The position numbers were made by a program, and so were the translations under genes. A stretch of DNA of 38,301 nucleotides. It comes from an uncultured Bacteroidales bacterium (lineage in GTDB: Bacteria; Bacteroidota; Bacteroidia; Bacteroidales; JAUNSR01). The stretch's first letter is position 1. Each line of letters starts with the position of its first letter. Location of the stretch: assembly GCA_947074145.1 (NCBI GenBank), contig CAMTOJ010000002.1:104742-143042 (forward strand), given 5' to 3'. A model generated the notes under the pieces. It saw only the letters and a list, made by a program, of their open reading frames with translations. It had not been told where the DNA came from and made no database searches. This document shows positions 26,788-34,990 of this stretch, piece after piece.

Positions 26788-27504
26788 AAGTATTAATATG
26801 CGCTGTTTAAATATGTATTATGATAGTTGTTCTATAATGTTTTTATATCTTTAATACATAATTGATTTATATTTACAATTAAGTGAGGATGGGGAAATGT
26901 ATGCTTTTGGGCTTAAAAATGTCAAGTGTACAAGATGTTGATAATCAATAGGGTGTGTTCTTTGTTTGTTTTTTTGTTAAAAAAAATAAGGTTTTTGACA
27001 ACCGATATAACTCTGTAATTGTTATGTAAACAATAGTTCGAGTAAATTTTAATGAAATATTTCACCAAAAAATTCTTTATCATAACACATAATATGTTTG
27101 ATAATGTTAATTTTGAGGATGATTAGTAATTGTTGATTTGATAAAGGAAAAGTGATATATTTAGTGTGCTGACACATGATGCTTTTACTTTGATAAGTAA
27201 TGAAAAACATACATAACCTTGATATTGTGTCATAGTTGATGGTTTTTTCTCAAAAATGAATTAAAATTTTGAAATGAGAAAAAAAAATTACACATTGCAC
27301 AATGAAGTAAAAAGAGATTATTTTTATAAGAAATAATTGCTAATATATAAGTCTAAATTAGAGAATAAATAGATTATAATTTAAGTATAAATGATTGTCG
27401 TGACAATCGCTCGTGGATTGATTAAAGTGATAGTTATAATGATCAAAATGTATTTGAAATAAAAAAGTCTAATACCTGCAATAGAAAGAAAATGTAAAGA
27501 ATTT
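26788..27504. other. Long AT-rich region upstream of the glycogen operon
   Basis: There are 717 bases with no convincing gene on either strand. It holds several inverted repeats: TGACACA/TGTGTCA at 27170-27176 and 27226-27232, a perfect 10-bp pair TTTTTTCTCA/TGAGAAAAAA at 27243-27252 and 27275-27284, and a compact operator-like palindrome at 27393-27408. No unambiguous promoter was found, although TATGTTTG at 27093-27100 fits the -7 box without a partner. A long regulatory leader or an unannotated small RNA is possible. Confidence 0.45.
27393..27408. promoter_or_regulatory. Operator-like palindrome upstream of the glycogen operon
   Basis: GATTGTC and GACAATC are perfect 7-bp inverted arms with a 2-base centre, a common size for a dimeric regulator site. 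It lies about 97 bases before the debranching enzyme ATG. No regulator can be named. Confidence 0.4.
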
Positions 27505-29451
27505 ATGGGATATTTAAAGTTTGACAAAAACTTGCTGATTAATCTTGAACAATCATTGCCTCTCGAAGTTTTAAGGACCAATAAATCGGGTGCTTATCAC
27601 TGTACAAGTGTAATTGGTTGTAACACAAGAAAATATCACGGGCTATTGGTGATGCCGATACCTGGCATGGATGAAGACAATCATGTTATTTTGTCTTCAC
27701 TTGACGAAACAGTTATACAAAGAGGGGCTGAGTTTAATCTTGGTATTCACAAGTATCAGGGTGATAATTTCGCACCTAAGGGACATAAATATATAAGAGA
27801 ATTTAATTGGACCGCATCATCTCGCATGGTTTATCGAGTAGGTGGTGTTATCCTTTCGAAGGAAAAGATATTTATTTCACATGAGAATAGGATATTGATT
27901 AAATATACTCTTCTTGAGGCTCATTCTCCAACTACACTTTTGTTAAGGCCGTTCTTGGCTTTTCGAAATGTTAATGATCTGACTCATGAAAACGATCATA
28001 TAAATAAGCAATATCGTGTTATTGAAAATGGAATAGGATCCCGATTATATCCCGGATATCCCGAACTTTGTATGCAGTTGAGTAAAGAGTGTGAATTCAT
28101 AAGTCATTCCGATTGGTATAGAGGAATTGAATACCAGAAGGAGCAAGAAAGAGGATATGACTACAAAGAGGATCTTTATGTACCCGGTCATTTTAAGGTG
28201 ACAATAGAGAAGGGTGAGGAGATCATATTTTCTGCCGGAGTGACAGAGATTGCTACAAGTTCTCTCGAGAAGATGTATAAAAAGGAGCTTTCGATACGTA
28301 CTCCAAGGACAGGGTTTTACAACTGTCTTAAAAATTCGGCAATCCAATTTTATAATAAAAAAGGACGTAACAATTACATCCTTGCCGGATATCCATGGTT
28401 TCAGGTTCGGGCTCGAGATACGTTTATATCATTACCGGGATTAACATTGGCAATTGGTGATCAGAAGCATTTCGAACAAGTGATGGATACAGCTTCGGTG
28501 GCTATAAAAAATTATATAGATCATGGCAGATTAAGTGATATTATAAAAGAGATTGATGCTCCTGATGTTTTACTTTGGGCAGTTTGGGCTCTTCAACAGT
28601 ATGCAAAATATACAAGTGATAAACAGTGTATATCTAAATATGAGCCTTTGCTTGTAAAAATGATAAACTTCATTTTGACCGGAGATCACCCTAATTTGTT
28701 TATTCATCAAAACGGTCTTCTTTACACAAGCGGCGTAGTACGTCCTGCCTCATGGATGAATGCTATAATTAACGGTAAACCTGTTACTCCGCGTACAGGT
28801 TATTTGGTTGAGGTGAACTCATTATGGTATAATGCTCTGTTGTTTGGAGCAAGAATATTAAAGGAGAGTTCACAGGAAGAAAAAGCTGAACAATATAGTG
28901 CTTTAGCTCTGAAAACACAGGAATCATTTGTTTCTACATTCGTTAATGAATTCGGATATCTAAATGATTTTGTAACGGGAGATTATCGTGATAATAATGT
29001 TAGGCCTAACATGATATTTGCTGTTTCTCTTGAGTATTCGCCTCTTGAGAAATCCAAACAGAAACAAGTATTGGATTTTGTGACTCGTGAACTTCTGACT
29101 CCAAAAGGAATAAGGACTCTTAGTCCGATGTCCGGCTTATATAATCCTCATTATATAGGTAATCAGGATCAGCGTAGCTACGCTTATCATCAAGGCACAG
29201 TCTGGCCTTGGTTGATGGGTGCCTATGTGGAGGCTTATTTGAAAATTTTTGGAAGAAGCGGTTATTCATTTATAGAAAGAAAAATGATAGGTTTCGAAGA
29301 GGAGATGTCGAATCATTGTCTTGGAACATTATCAGAGCTTTATGATGGCAATCCACCTTTCACCGGACGCGGTGCAATCTCGATTGCTATTAATATAGGA
29401 GAGATCCTTAGAGTTTTAAATTTGTTAGATACCTTTAATCCTGATAAATAA
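27505..29451 (+). CDS. Glycogen debranching enzyme, amylo-alpha-1,6-glucosidase type (GH133)
   Basis: The 648-residue protein has the two-part GH133 layout. An N-terminal beta-sandwich domain (about 1-250) starts TNKSGAYHCTSVIGCNTRKYHGLLV and continues through LSSLDETVIQRG. A C-terminal (alpha/alpha)6 catalytic barrel (about 280-645) has GYPWFQVRARDTFISLPGLTL near 293-313, where Asp is the expected catalytic acid, then AVWALQQYA, TPRTGYLVEVNSLWYNAL and SYAYHQGTVWPWLMGAY near 559-575. The enzyme removes alpha-1,6 branch stubs from glycogen-like glucan in the cytoplasm. The next gene, a glycogen-synthase-like GT4, begins 4 bases after its stop, so the two are co-translated. Confidence 0.92.
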   Translation: MGYLKFDKNLLINLEQSLPLEVLRTNKSGAYHCTSVIGCNTRKYHGLLVMPIPGMDEDNHVILSSLDETVIQRGAEFNLGIHKYQGDNFAPKGHKYIREFNWTASSRMVYRVGGVILSKEKIFISHENRILIKYTLLEAHSPTTLLLRPFLAFRNVNDLTHENDHINKQYRVIENGIGSRLYPGYPELCMQLSKECEFISHSDWYRGIEYQKEQERGYDYKEDLYVPGHFKVTIEKGEEIIFSAGVTEIATSSLEKMYKKELSIRTPRTGFYNCLKNSAIQFYNKKGRNNYILAGYPWFQVRARDTFISLPGLTLAIGDQKHFEQVMDTASVAIKNYIDHGRLSDIIKEIDAPDVLLWAVWALQQYAKYTSDKQCISKYEPLLVKMINFILTGDHPNLFIHQNGLLYTSGVVRPASWMNAIINGKPVTPRTGYLVEVNSLWYNALLFGARILKESSQEEKAEQYSALALKTQESFVSTFVNEFGYLNDFVTGDYRDNNVRPNMIFAVSLEYSPLEKSKQKQVLDFVTRELLTPKGIRTLSPMSGLYNPHYIGNQDQRSYAYHQGTVWPWLMGAYVEAYLKIFGRSGYSFIERKMIGFEEEMSNHCLGTLSELYDGNPPFTGRGAISIAINIGEILRVLNLLDTFNPDK

Positions 29452-29455
29452 TATT

Positions 29456-30718
29456 ATGAAAGCATTAATGTTCGGTTGGGAATTTCCACCGCATATTCTG
29501 GGAGGTCTCGGAACTGCAAGTTACGGTCTGACCAAGGGTATGGCTATGAATGGAGATATGGATATAACATTTGTTATACCGAAGCCTTTTGGAGATGAGG
29601 ATAAAAGTTTTGCGAATATAATCGGGGCAACCAATACTCCGATAGTCTACAAAGATGTAGATTGGGATATGGTGGAACGACGATTCGGTTATTGTATGAA
29701 TCCTCAGGAATATTTTGATTTGAGAAAACATATTTATGCAGACTTCTCATATTTGCATACCAATGATATGGGATGTATTGAATTCTCCGGAAAATATCCT
29801 GATAATTTGCTTGAGGAGATAAACAACTATTCTATTGTTGCCGGAGTAATAGCAAGAAAAGAACAGTATGATGTGATACATTCGCACGATTGGTTGACAT
29901 ATCCTGCAGGTATTCATGCCAAACAAATTTCAGGAAAACCTTTGGTAATTCATGTTCACGCAACAGATTTTGACAGGAGTCGCGGAAATGTAAATCCTCA
30001 GGTGTTTGCCATTGAAAAGAATGGAATGGATTACGCCGATCATATTATTACAGTGTCTAATCTGACACGAAAAACTGTGATTGAAAAATATGGAGTAGAT
30101 CCTGCAAAAGTTACAACTGTACATAATGCGGTTGAACCAATGTCGCAGGAAATTTTAAATATGGCGGCAAGCCGCGGTACTGATGAAAAAGTTGTGACTT
30201 TTCTTGGAAGAATAACAATGCAGAAAGGTCCTGAGTATTTTGTTGAAGCCGCAGCTAAAGTGTTGCAGAAAGCAAAAAATGTAAGATTTGTAATGGCCGG
30301 AAGCGGAGATATGATGAATGAAATGATTCGTCTTGCCGCTCGAAGAAATATAGCAGATAAATTCCACTTTACAGGATTCCTTAGAGGAAATGCTGTGTAT
30401 GAAATGTTGAAGGTGAGTGATGTTTATGTTATGCCATCGGTATCGGAACCTTTTGGAATTTCGCCTTTAGAGGCAATGCAGGTTGGTGTACCAACTATTA
30501 TTTCAAAACAATCGGGATGCGCCGAGATTTTGCATCATGCAATAAAAGTTGATTATTGGGATATTGATGCCATGGCCGATGCTATGTATTCTATCATTAC
30601 ATATCCGTCTTTATACAGATACCTTAAAGAGGAGGGCAAAACTGAAGTTGATGAGATTAAATGGGAGTATGCCGGCAAAAAGGTGATTGATATTTACAAA
30701 AGACTTACGGGACTATAA
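29456..30718 (+). CDS. GT4-type glycogen/alpha-glucan synthase
   Basis: The 420-residue GT-B glycosyltransferase begins MKALMFGWEFPPHILGGLGT, the glycogen-synthase-like N-terminal loop for donor binding. It contains DVIHSHDWLTYPAGIHAK near 139-156, VIHVHATDFDRSRGNVNP near 163-180, and in the C-terminal domain FLGRITMQKGPEYFVEAA near 247-264 and SEPFGISPLEAMQVGVPTI near 329-347 with the E-x7-E pair. It probably extends alpha-1,4-glucan from ADP- or UDP-glucose. It is the middle gene of the debranching-synthase-GH57 operon, a set commonly conserved in Bacteroidales. Confidence 0.88.
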   Translation: MKALMFGWEFPPHILGGLGTASYGLTKGMAMNGDMDITFVIPKPFGDEDKSFANIIGATNTPIVYKDVDWDMVERRFGYCMNPQEYFDLRKHIYADFSYLHTNDMGCIEFSGKYPDNLLEEINNYSIVAGVIARKEQYDVIHSHDWLTYPAGIHAKQISGKPLVIHVHATDFDRSRGNVNPQVFAIEKNGMDYADHIITVSNLTRKTVIEKYGVDPAKVTTVHNAVEPMSQEILNMAASRGTDEKVVTFLGRITMQKGPEYFVEAAAKVLQKAKNVRFVMAGSGDMMNEMIRLAARRNIADKFHFTGFLRGNAVYEMLKVSDVYVMPSVSEPFGISPLEAMQVGVPTIISKQSGCAEILHHAIKVDYWDIDAMADAMYSIITYPSLYRYLKEEGKTEVDEIKWEYAGKKVIDIYKRLTGL

Positions 30719-30746
30719 TAAGTGAAAAAATAATTTATACATATTT

Positions 30747-32078
30747 ATGAAGACAATTTGTTTTTATTTTCAAATTCATCAGCCGTTTCGTTTAAAACGT
30801 TACCGCTTCTTTGATATAGGAAGAGATCATTATTATTATGATGATTTCAATAATGAAGAGATTATAAAAGAGATAGCGCGTAAGTCGTATATCCCGGCTA
30901 ATAATGCGATTCTTGAGATGATAAAAAGTTCGGAGAAACAATTTAAAGTGGCATTCTCGATTTCGGGAGTGGCTTTGGAGCAACTTGAGATTTATGTGCC
31001 GGAATTTATTGATTCTATGAAAGAGCTTGTAGCTACAGGTTGTGTAGAATTTCTTGCCGAAACTTATTCTCACTCACTTTCATCATTGAAAGATCCTGAG
31101 GAATTTGAACGTCAGGTAAAGATGCATAGCGATAAGATAAAGGCCTTATTTGGTCAGACTCCTACTGTGTTTAGAAATACCGAGCTTATTTATTCGGATG
31201 ATTTAAGCGAACAGATCTCTTATATGGGATTCAAGGGGGTTATAACAGAGGGCGCAAAACATATATTGGGATGGAAAAGTCCTAACTATGTTTATGAGTC
31301 AGCTACAAATCCTAATTTGAAGATACTTCTTAAGAATTATAAGTTTAGTGATGATATCTGTTTCAATTTCTCGAAATATAATTGGAGTGAATATCCATTG
31401 ACTGCCGATAAATTTATAAACTGGATATCAACTCTTCCTGAAAGTGAAAGAGTGGTAAACTTATTTATGAATTATGAAGTACTTGGTTCAATGCAGCCAG
31501 CCGGTACAGGAATTTTTGATTTCTTTAAAGCTTTACCAAGATTTGCCAAAGAAAAGAGCATTAATTTTATGACACCTTCTCAGATAATTGACAATTATCA
31601 GTCGGTAGGAGTATTCTCTGTTACTCATCCTATTTCTTGGGCTGATGAGGAAAGGGATACAAGTGCATGGCTTGGTAATACTCTTCAAAAAGAGGCTTGC
31701 GATAGACTTTATTCAATAGGAGAGAGAGTGAGATTGTGTAAGGATAGAAGAATTTTGCAAGATTGGGATTATCTGCAAAGTAGTGATCATTTCTATTATA
31801 TGAGCACAAAAAGAAAGAGTGACGGAGCAATGCATCAATTGTTTAGTCCTTATGATTCTCCTTACGAGGCTTTTACCAATTATATGAATGTATTAAGTGA
31901 TTTCATAATAAGGGTACAGCAGCAATATCCTTCATCAATAGAGAATGAGGAACTAAATGCACTTCTTACTACTATTCAGAATCAGGGTGAGGCTATTCAG
32001 AAATTAGAAGATAAGATTACCAGAATGAAAGATGCATCAAAGATAAAAGAGAAAGAAAAGGAGGCTAAACCTGCTTGA
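30747..32078 (+). CDS. GH57 alpha-amylase-like protein, probably lacking its catalytic acid
   Basis: The 443-residue cytosolic protein belongs to GH57 by conserved regions: ICFYFQIHQPFRLKRY near 4-19 (region 1, HQP), ISGVALEQLE (region 2), VFRNTELIYSDDLSEQISYMG near 141-161 (region 3, with nucleophile Glu in NTEL) and NLFMNYEVLGSMQPAGTGIFDF (region 4). In region 4 active GH57 amylases have an Asp acid/base followed by Tyr-Glu-Thr-Phe-Gly-Glu-His; here Asp reads as Asn and the Gly-Glu-His becomes Gly-Ser-Met. GH57-like homologues with incomplete catalytic pairs are known. The C-terminus has a short coiled coil and a Lys/Glu-rich tail (about 400-443). It may act as a glucan-binding partner of the two upstream enzymes rather than an amylase; that is inference. 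Confidence 0.85.
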   Translation: MKTICFYFQIHQPFRLKRYRFFDIGRDHYYYDDFNNEEIIKEIARKSYIPANNAILEMIKSSEKQFKVAFSISGVALEQLEIYVPEFIDSMKELVATGCVEFLAETYSHSLSSLKDPEEFERQVKMHSDKIKALFGQTPTVFRNTELIYSDDLSEQISYMGFKGVITEGAKHILGWKSPNYVYESATNPNLKILLKNYKFSDDICFNFSKYNWSEYPLTADKFINWISTLPESERVVNLFMNYEVLGSMQPAGTGIFDFFKALPRFAKEKSINFMTPSQIIDNYQSVGVFSVTHPISWADEERDTSAWLGNTLQKEACDRLYSIGERVRLCKDRRILQDWDYLQSSDHFYYMSTKRKSDGAMHQLFSPYDSPYEAFTNYMNVLSDFIIRVQQQYPSSIENEELNALLTTIQNQGEAIQKLEDKITRMKDASKIKEKEKEAKPA

Positions 32079-32116
32079 CTGACAAATATCAGCATGAATT
32101 GAAATTATATAAAATC

Positions 32117-32152
32117 AAAAGGGAGTTCATATGAGCTCCCTTTTTGTTTTTT
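32117..32152 (+). terminator. Intrinsic terminator after the glycogen operon
   Basis: A stem pairs AAAGGGAGTTCA with TGAGCTCCCTTT (one G-U wobble) around a tight centre, followed by TTTTTGTTTTTT. It lies about 40 bases after the GH57 stop. Confidence 0.88.
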
Positions 32153-32305
32153 AAGGATGTAATGTTATTTTTTTGTTTTTAAGAGTGTTTATGTATGTTT
32201 GCTTTATGTGCTGAGCTTTGCTTTTTATTGTATTAAATAATAGTTTATAATTTGAATAAAATATTGAAAATATCATTATTCTTTTAGTAATTGATATTTA
32301 TTTAC

Positions 32306-32314
32306 TTATTTTGC
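32306..32314 (+). promoter_or_regulatory. Possible -7 box for panC
   Basis: TTATTTTGC differs from TAnnTTTGY by one base and lies 16 bases before the panC ATG, so the transcript would have a very short leader. A TTG -33 box at the expected distance is not clear. Confidence 0.35.
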
Positions 32315-32330
32315 AGAGAATTTTAAAGTG

Positions 32331-33185
32331 ATGGAAACAGTACATAAAATCGCAGACCTGCAACACATTATAGCTGAGGCTAAAAAGAGTGGAAAAAAGG
32401 TAGGTTTAGTGCCCACAATGGGTGCTTTGCATGAAGGTCATTTGACTTTGGTAAGAAGATGTAAAGAGGAAAATGATATATGTGTAGTAAGTGTCTTTGT
32501 AAACCCTACACAGTTTAATAATCCGGACGATCTTGAAAAATATCCGAGAACGCCTGAAAAAGATTCCGAATTACTTGAAAGTGTAGGTTGTGATATAGTC
32601 TTTATGCCTTCGGCAGAAGAGGTTTATCCGCAGCAAGATACAAGAGTTTTTGATCTTGGTGCAATAGATAAGGTTATGGAGGGGAAAATGCGTCCCGGTC
32701 ATTTCAATGGAGTATGTCAGATTGTAAGTAAACTTTTCGATTATGTAAAACCGCATGCTTCATATTTTGGAGAGAAAGATTTTCAACAGGTTGCGGTCAT
32801 AAAAGAGATGGTGAGAATACTTGATCTTAATCTTGATATAATTCAGGTTCCTATTGTCAGAGAACCTTCCGGACTTGCAATGAGCAGTAGGAATATGAGA
32901 TTGACAGAGCAGGAGAAACAGAATGCAGTGGCTATTTCCAAAACTCTTTTTTCTGCTAAAGAAAGAATGGTAGAAATGACTCTTTCCGAATTGAGAAAAT
33001 GGGTTGTGGATACTATAAATAATGTAGAATCGTTAGAGGTGGAGTATTTCGATATTGTTGATGGAGATACTATGCAGGAAGTTGGTCAGTGGGGTGATTC
33101 AGAATATATAGTTGGTTGTATCACCGTTTATTGTGGAAAAGTAAGATTAATTGATAATATTATATTTAAAACTAACAACCGTTAA
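32331..33185 (+). CDS. panC: Pantothenate synthetase
   Basis: The ATG at 32331 gives 284 residues; a GTG directly before it is the alternative start. PanC joins pantoate and beta-alanine with ATP to make pantothenate, in the cytoplasm. The ATP-binding [18 protein letters not shown] near 23-40 (HxGH), [20 protein letters not shown] near 62-81, [21 protein letters not shown] near 120-140, GEKDFQQ and the KMSKS-like SGLAMSSRN near 181-189 are all present. It is followed 2 bases later by panD, which supplies beta-alanine. Confidence 0.97.
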   Translation: METVHKIADLQHIIAEAKKSGKKVGLVPTMGALHEGHLTLVRRCKEENDICVVSVFVNPTQFNNPDDLEKYPRTPEKDSELLESVGCDIVFMPSAEEVYPQQDTRVFDLGAIDKVMEGKMRPGHFNGVCQIVSKLFDYVKPHASYFGEKDFQQVAVIKEMVRILDLNLDIIQVPIVREPSGLAMSSRNMRLTEQEKQNAVAISKTLFSAKERMVEMTLSELRKWVVDTINNVESLEVEYFDIVDGDTMQEVGQWGDSEYIVGCITVYCGKVRLIDNIIFKTNNR

Positions 33186-33187
33186 CT

Positions 33188-33541
33188 ATGCAAATAGAAG
33201 TTATGAAGTCTAAGATTCATCGTGTAACAGTTACACAGGCGGATCTGCACTACATAGGAAGCATAACAATAGATGAAGAATTGATGGAAGCAGCTAATAT
33301 ACTTCCAAATGAAAAGGTCGCTATTGTAAATAATAACAACGGTGCTCGACTTGAGACTTATGTCATTAAAGGAGAGCGTGGTTCGGGCGTTGTATGTCTG
33401 AATGGTGCAGCAGCTCGTCTGGTGCAGCCCGGAGATGTTATTATAATTATTTCCTATGCGCTGATGGATTTCGAAGAAGCTAAGACATTTAAGCCATCAG
33501 TGGTTTTCCCTGACACGGCAACAAATAAGATAATCAAATAA
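33188..33541 (+). CDS. panD: Aspartate 1-decarboxylase precursor
   Basis: The 117-residue pyruvoyl enzyme makes beta-alanine from L-aspartate for pantothenate. It has [20 protein letters not shown] near 7-26, where the conserved Gly-Ser (GS near 24-25) is the self-cleavage site that makes the pyruvoyl group from Ser. [25 protein letters not shown] near 54-78 follows. Length is normal. It is co-transcribed with panC and ends at a perfect hairpin. Confidence 0.97.
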   Translation: MQIEVMKSKIHRVTVTQADLHYIGSITIDEELMEAANILPNEKVAIVNNNNGARLETYVIKGERGSGVVCLNGAAARLVQPGDVIIIISYALMDFEEAKTFKPSVVFPDTATNKIIK

Positions 33542-33574
33542 AATAAGGAAAAGATATTCTTTTTTGAAAATGGG

Positions 33575-33622
33575 AAGAAGCCATACATTATCAATATAGA
33601 TATGTATGGCTTCTTTTGTGTT
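33575..33622 (+). terminator. Intrinsic terminator after panCD
   Basis: Perfect 14-bp arms at 33575-33588 and 33602-33615 around a 13-base loop, followed by TTTTGTGTTTT-like sequence on the plus strand. Confidence 0.8.
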
Positions 33623-33637
33623 TTGTCTTGTTTGTCA

Positions 33638-33678
33638 CAAAAAAAATAAGAATCCCTTGATTGAAAGAGATTCTTATT
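33638..33678 (-). terminator. Intrinsic terminator after amtB
   Basis: Arms at 33645-33654 and 33669-33678 (AATAAGAATC/GATTCTTATT) make a perfect 10-bp stem with extra inner pairs. On the minus strand it is followed by a run of T (A at 33639-33646). Confidence 0.85.
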
Positions 33679-33704
33679 CTTTGTAATATTATAGTAGTTG
33701 TGAA

Positions 33705-34907
33705 TTAGTTTTCTGAATATTCGACCAATTCTCTCTCTTCGGTTAACATGCCAACACCATATATTTCGTCATGCTGACTTTTATCAAGACCAATAACTTC
33801 ACTTTTCTCTGATACTCTTATTGGAATCAATTTATTTGTAATCCAGTAAAGAGAGTATGTTACGACAAATGAGTAAGCTATAACAATACCTACTGCAAGT
33901 ACATGATTAAGGAAACTGTGGAAATATGATATTTCATTTGTTTCATAAACAAATATACCTGTAAGTATTGTTCCTAATATACCCCCCACACCATGTGTTG
34001 GAAATACATCAAGTGCATCATCTACGTTGGTTTTGTTTTTCCAATGTACAGCCATGTTACATACAATTGTTGTAATAAATGCAATAGTTATACTTTGTCC
34101 AACTGAAACCCATCCTGCAGAAGGAGTAATGGCAACAAGTCCGACAACTGCTCCGATTGCAGCTCCCATTGCAGAAGGTTTCTGTCCTCTAAGGCAATCG
34201 AATACAACCCAAACTATCATTGCCGTAGCAGAAGCGGTATTTGTATTTAAGAAAGCTTTTACTGCGATGCTGTCGGCAGCAAGTGAAGAACCTCCATTGA
34301 AACCAAACCAACCTAACCATAACATACCTGCTCCTAAAAGAACAAATGGAATGTTAGCGGGTTTATGATTTTTTGCTTTATAACGTTCTCCAAGGAATAT
34401 GGCTCCGGCAAATGCGGCAACACCTGAAGATGCATGTACTACGATACCTCCGGCAAAGTCTTTTACAAACATTTTAGCAAAAAATCCATCAGGATGCCAT
34501 GTCCAGTGAGCAAGCGGACAATAAACGAATATGCAGAATAAAATCATAAATACCAGATAACCAGAAAATCTTACTCTTTCAGCAAATGATCCTGTTATAA
34601 GGGACGGTGTTATGATAGCAAATTTCATTTGAAATAATGCATAAAGTGCAAGAGGTATGGTAAGACCAAGAGCTCCAAGGTTTTCATCTCCCTGAGGAAT
34701 ATGTGCTCCTACATCTTTAAACATGAAATAGGTTGTAGGATCTCCAATAAATCCACCTATACTATCTCCGAATGCAAGAGAAAATCCGAAAATAACCCAT
34801 ATTACACTTATTATTCCCATTGCTATAAAGCTCTGAAGCATTGTAGAGATAATATTTTTGGCTCTAACCATTCCACCATAGAAGAATGATAGACCGGGGG
34901 TCATCAT
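33705..34907 (-). pseudogene. amtB: Ammonium transporter, 5'-truncated by insertion
   Basis: The remaining 400 codons encode an Amt-family channel from the MMTPGLSFFYGGMVRAKN segment onward, with the pore histidines in GGIVVHASSG and FPTHGVGGILG and a complete C-terminal tail. The family normally begins further upstream, with the start of the first membrane helix and a leader. Here homology stops a few codons before the ATG at 34907: upstream in frame only NKFQQTIIFVL is open before a TAG, with no start codon. The break falls where the recombinase element begins. If translated from 34907, the product would lack most of helix M1 and probably would not fold as a working transporter; the original promoter is also gone. 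A terminator follows the 3' end. Confidence 0.85.
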
Positions 34908-34924
34908 TAGAACAAAAATTATTG

Positions 34925-34960
34925 TTTGTTGGAACTTATTCTACCTATAACTATATTTGC
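34925..34960 (+). promoter_or_regulatory. Promoter for the serine recombinase
   Basis: TATATTTGC at 34952-34960 is an exact TAnnTTTGY box. A -33 TTGG lies at 34929-34932, 19 bases upstream (TTTG at 34925-34928 is an alternative). The -33 region is within a few bases of the amtB junction. The ATG of the recombinase is at 34991. Confidence 0.65.
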
Positions 34961-34990
34961 AGTATAGATAAACAAAACCATTAGATCAAT

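Noticed and set aside
28045..28347. 100-codon open frame antisense to the debranching enzyme
   Set aside because: The plus strand encodes conserved GH133 sequence throughout; the antisense product is Cys/His/Leu-rich with no domain.
34027..34368. 113-codon open frame on the plus strand
   Set aside because: It is antisense to amtB, whose frame gives a clear family match; the plus-strand product is low-complexity and has no recognisable domain.
34908..34990. Insertion sequence end or transposon inverted repeat at the amtB break
   Set aside because: No transposase is encoded and no terminal inverted repeat is visible at the junction; the adjacent gene is a serine recombinase, which makes conservative site-specific recombination more likely.
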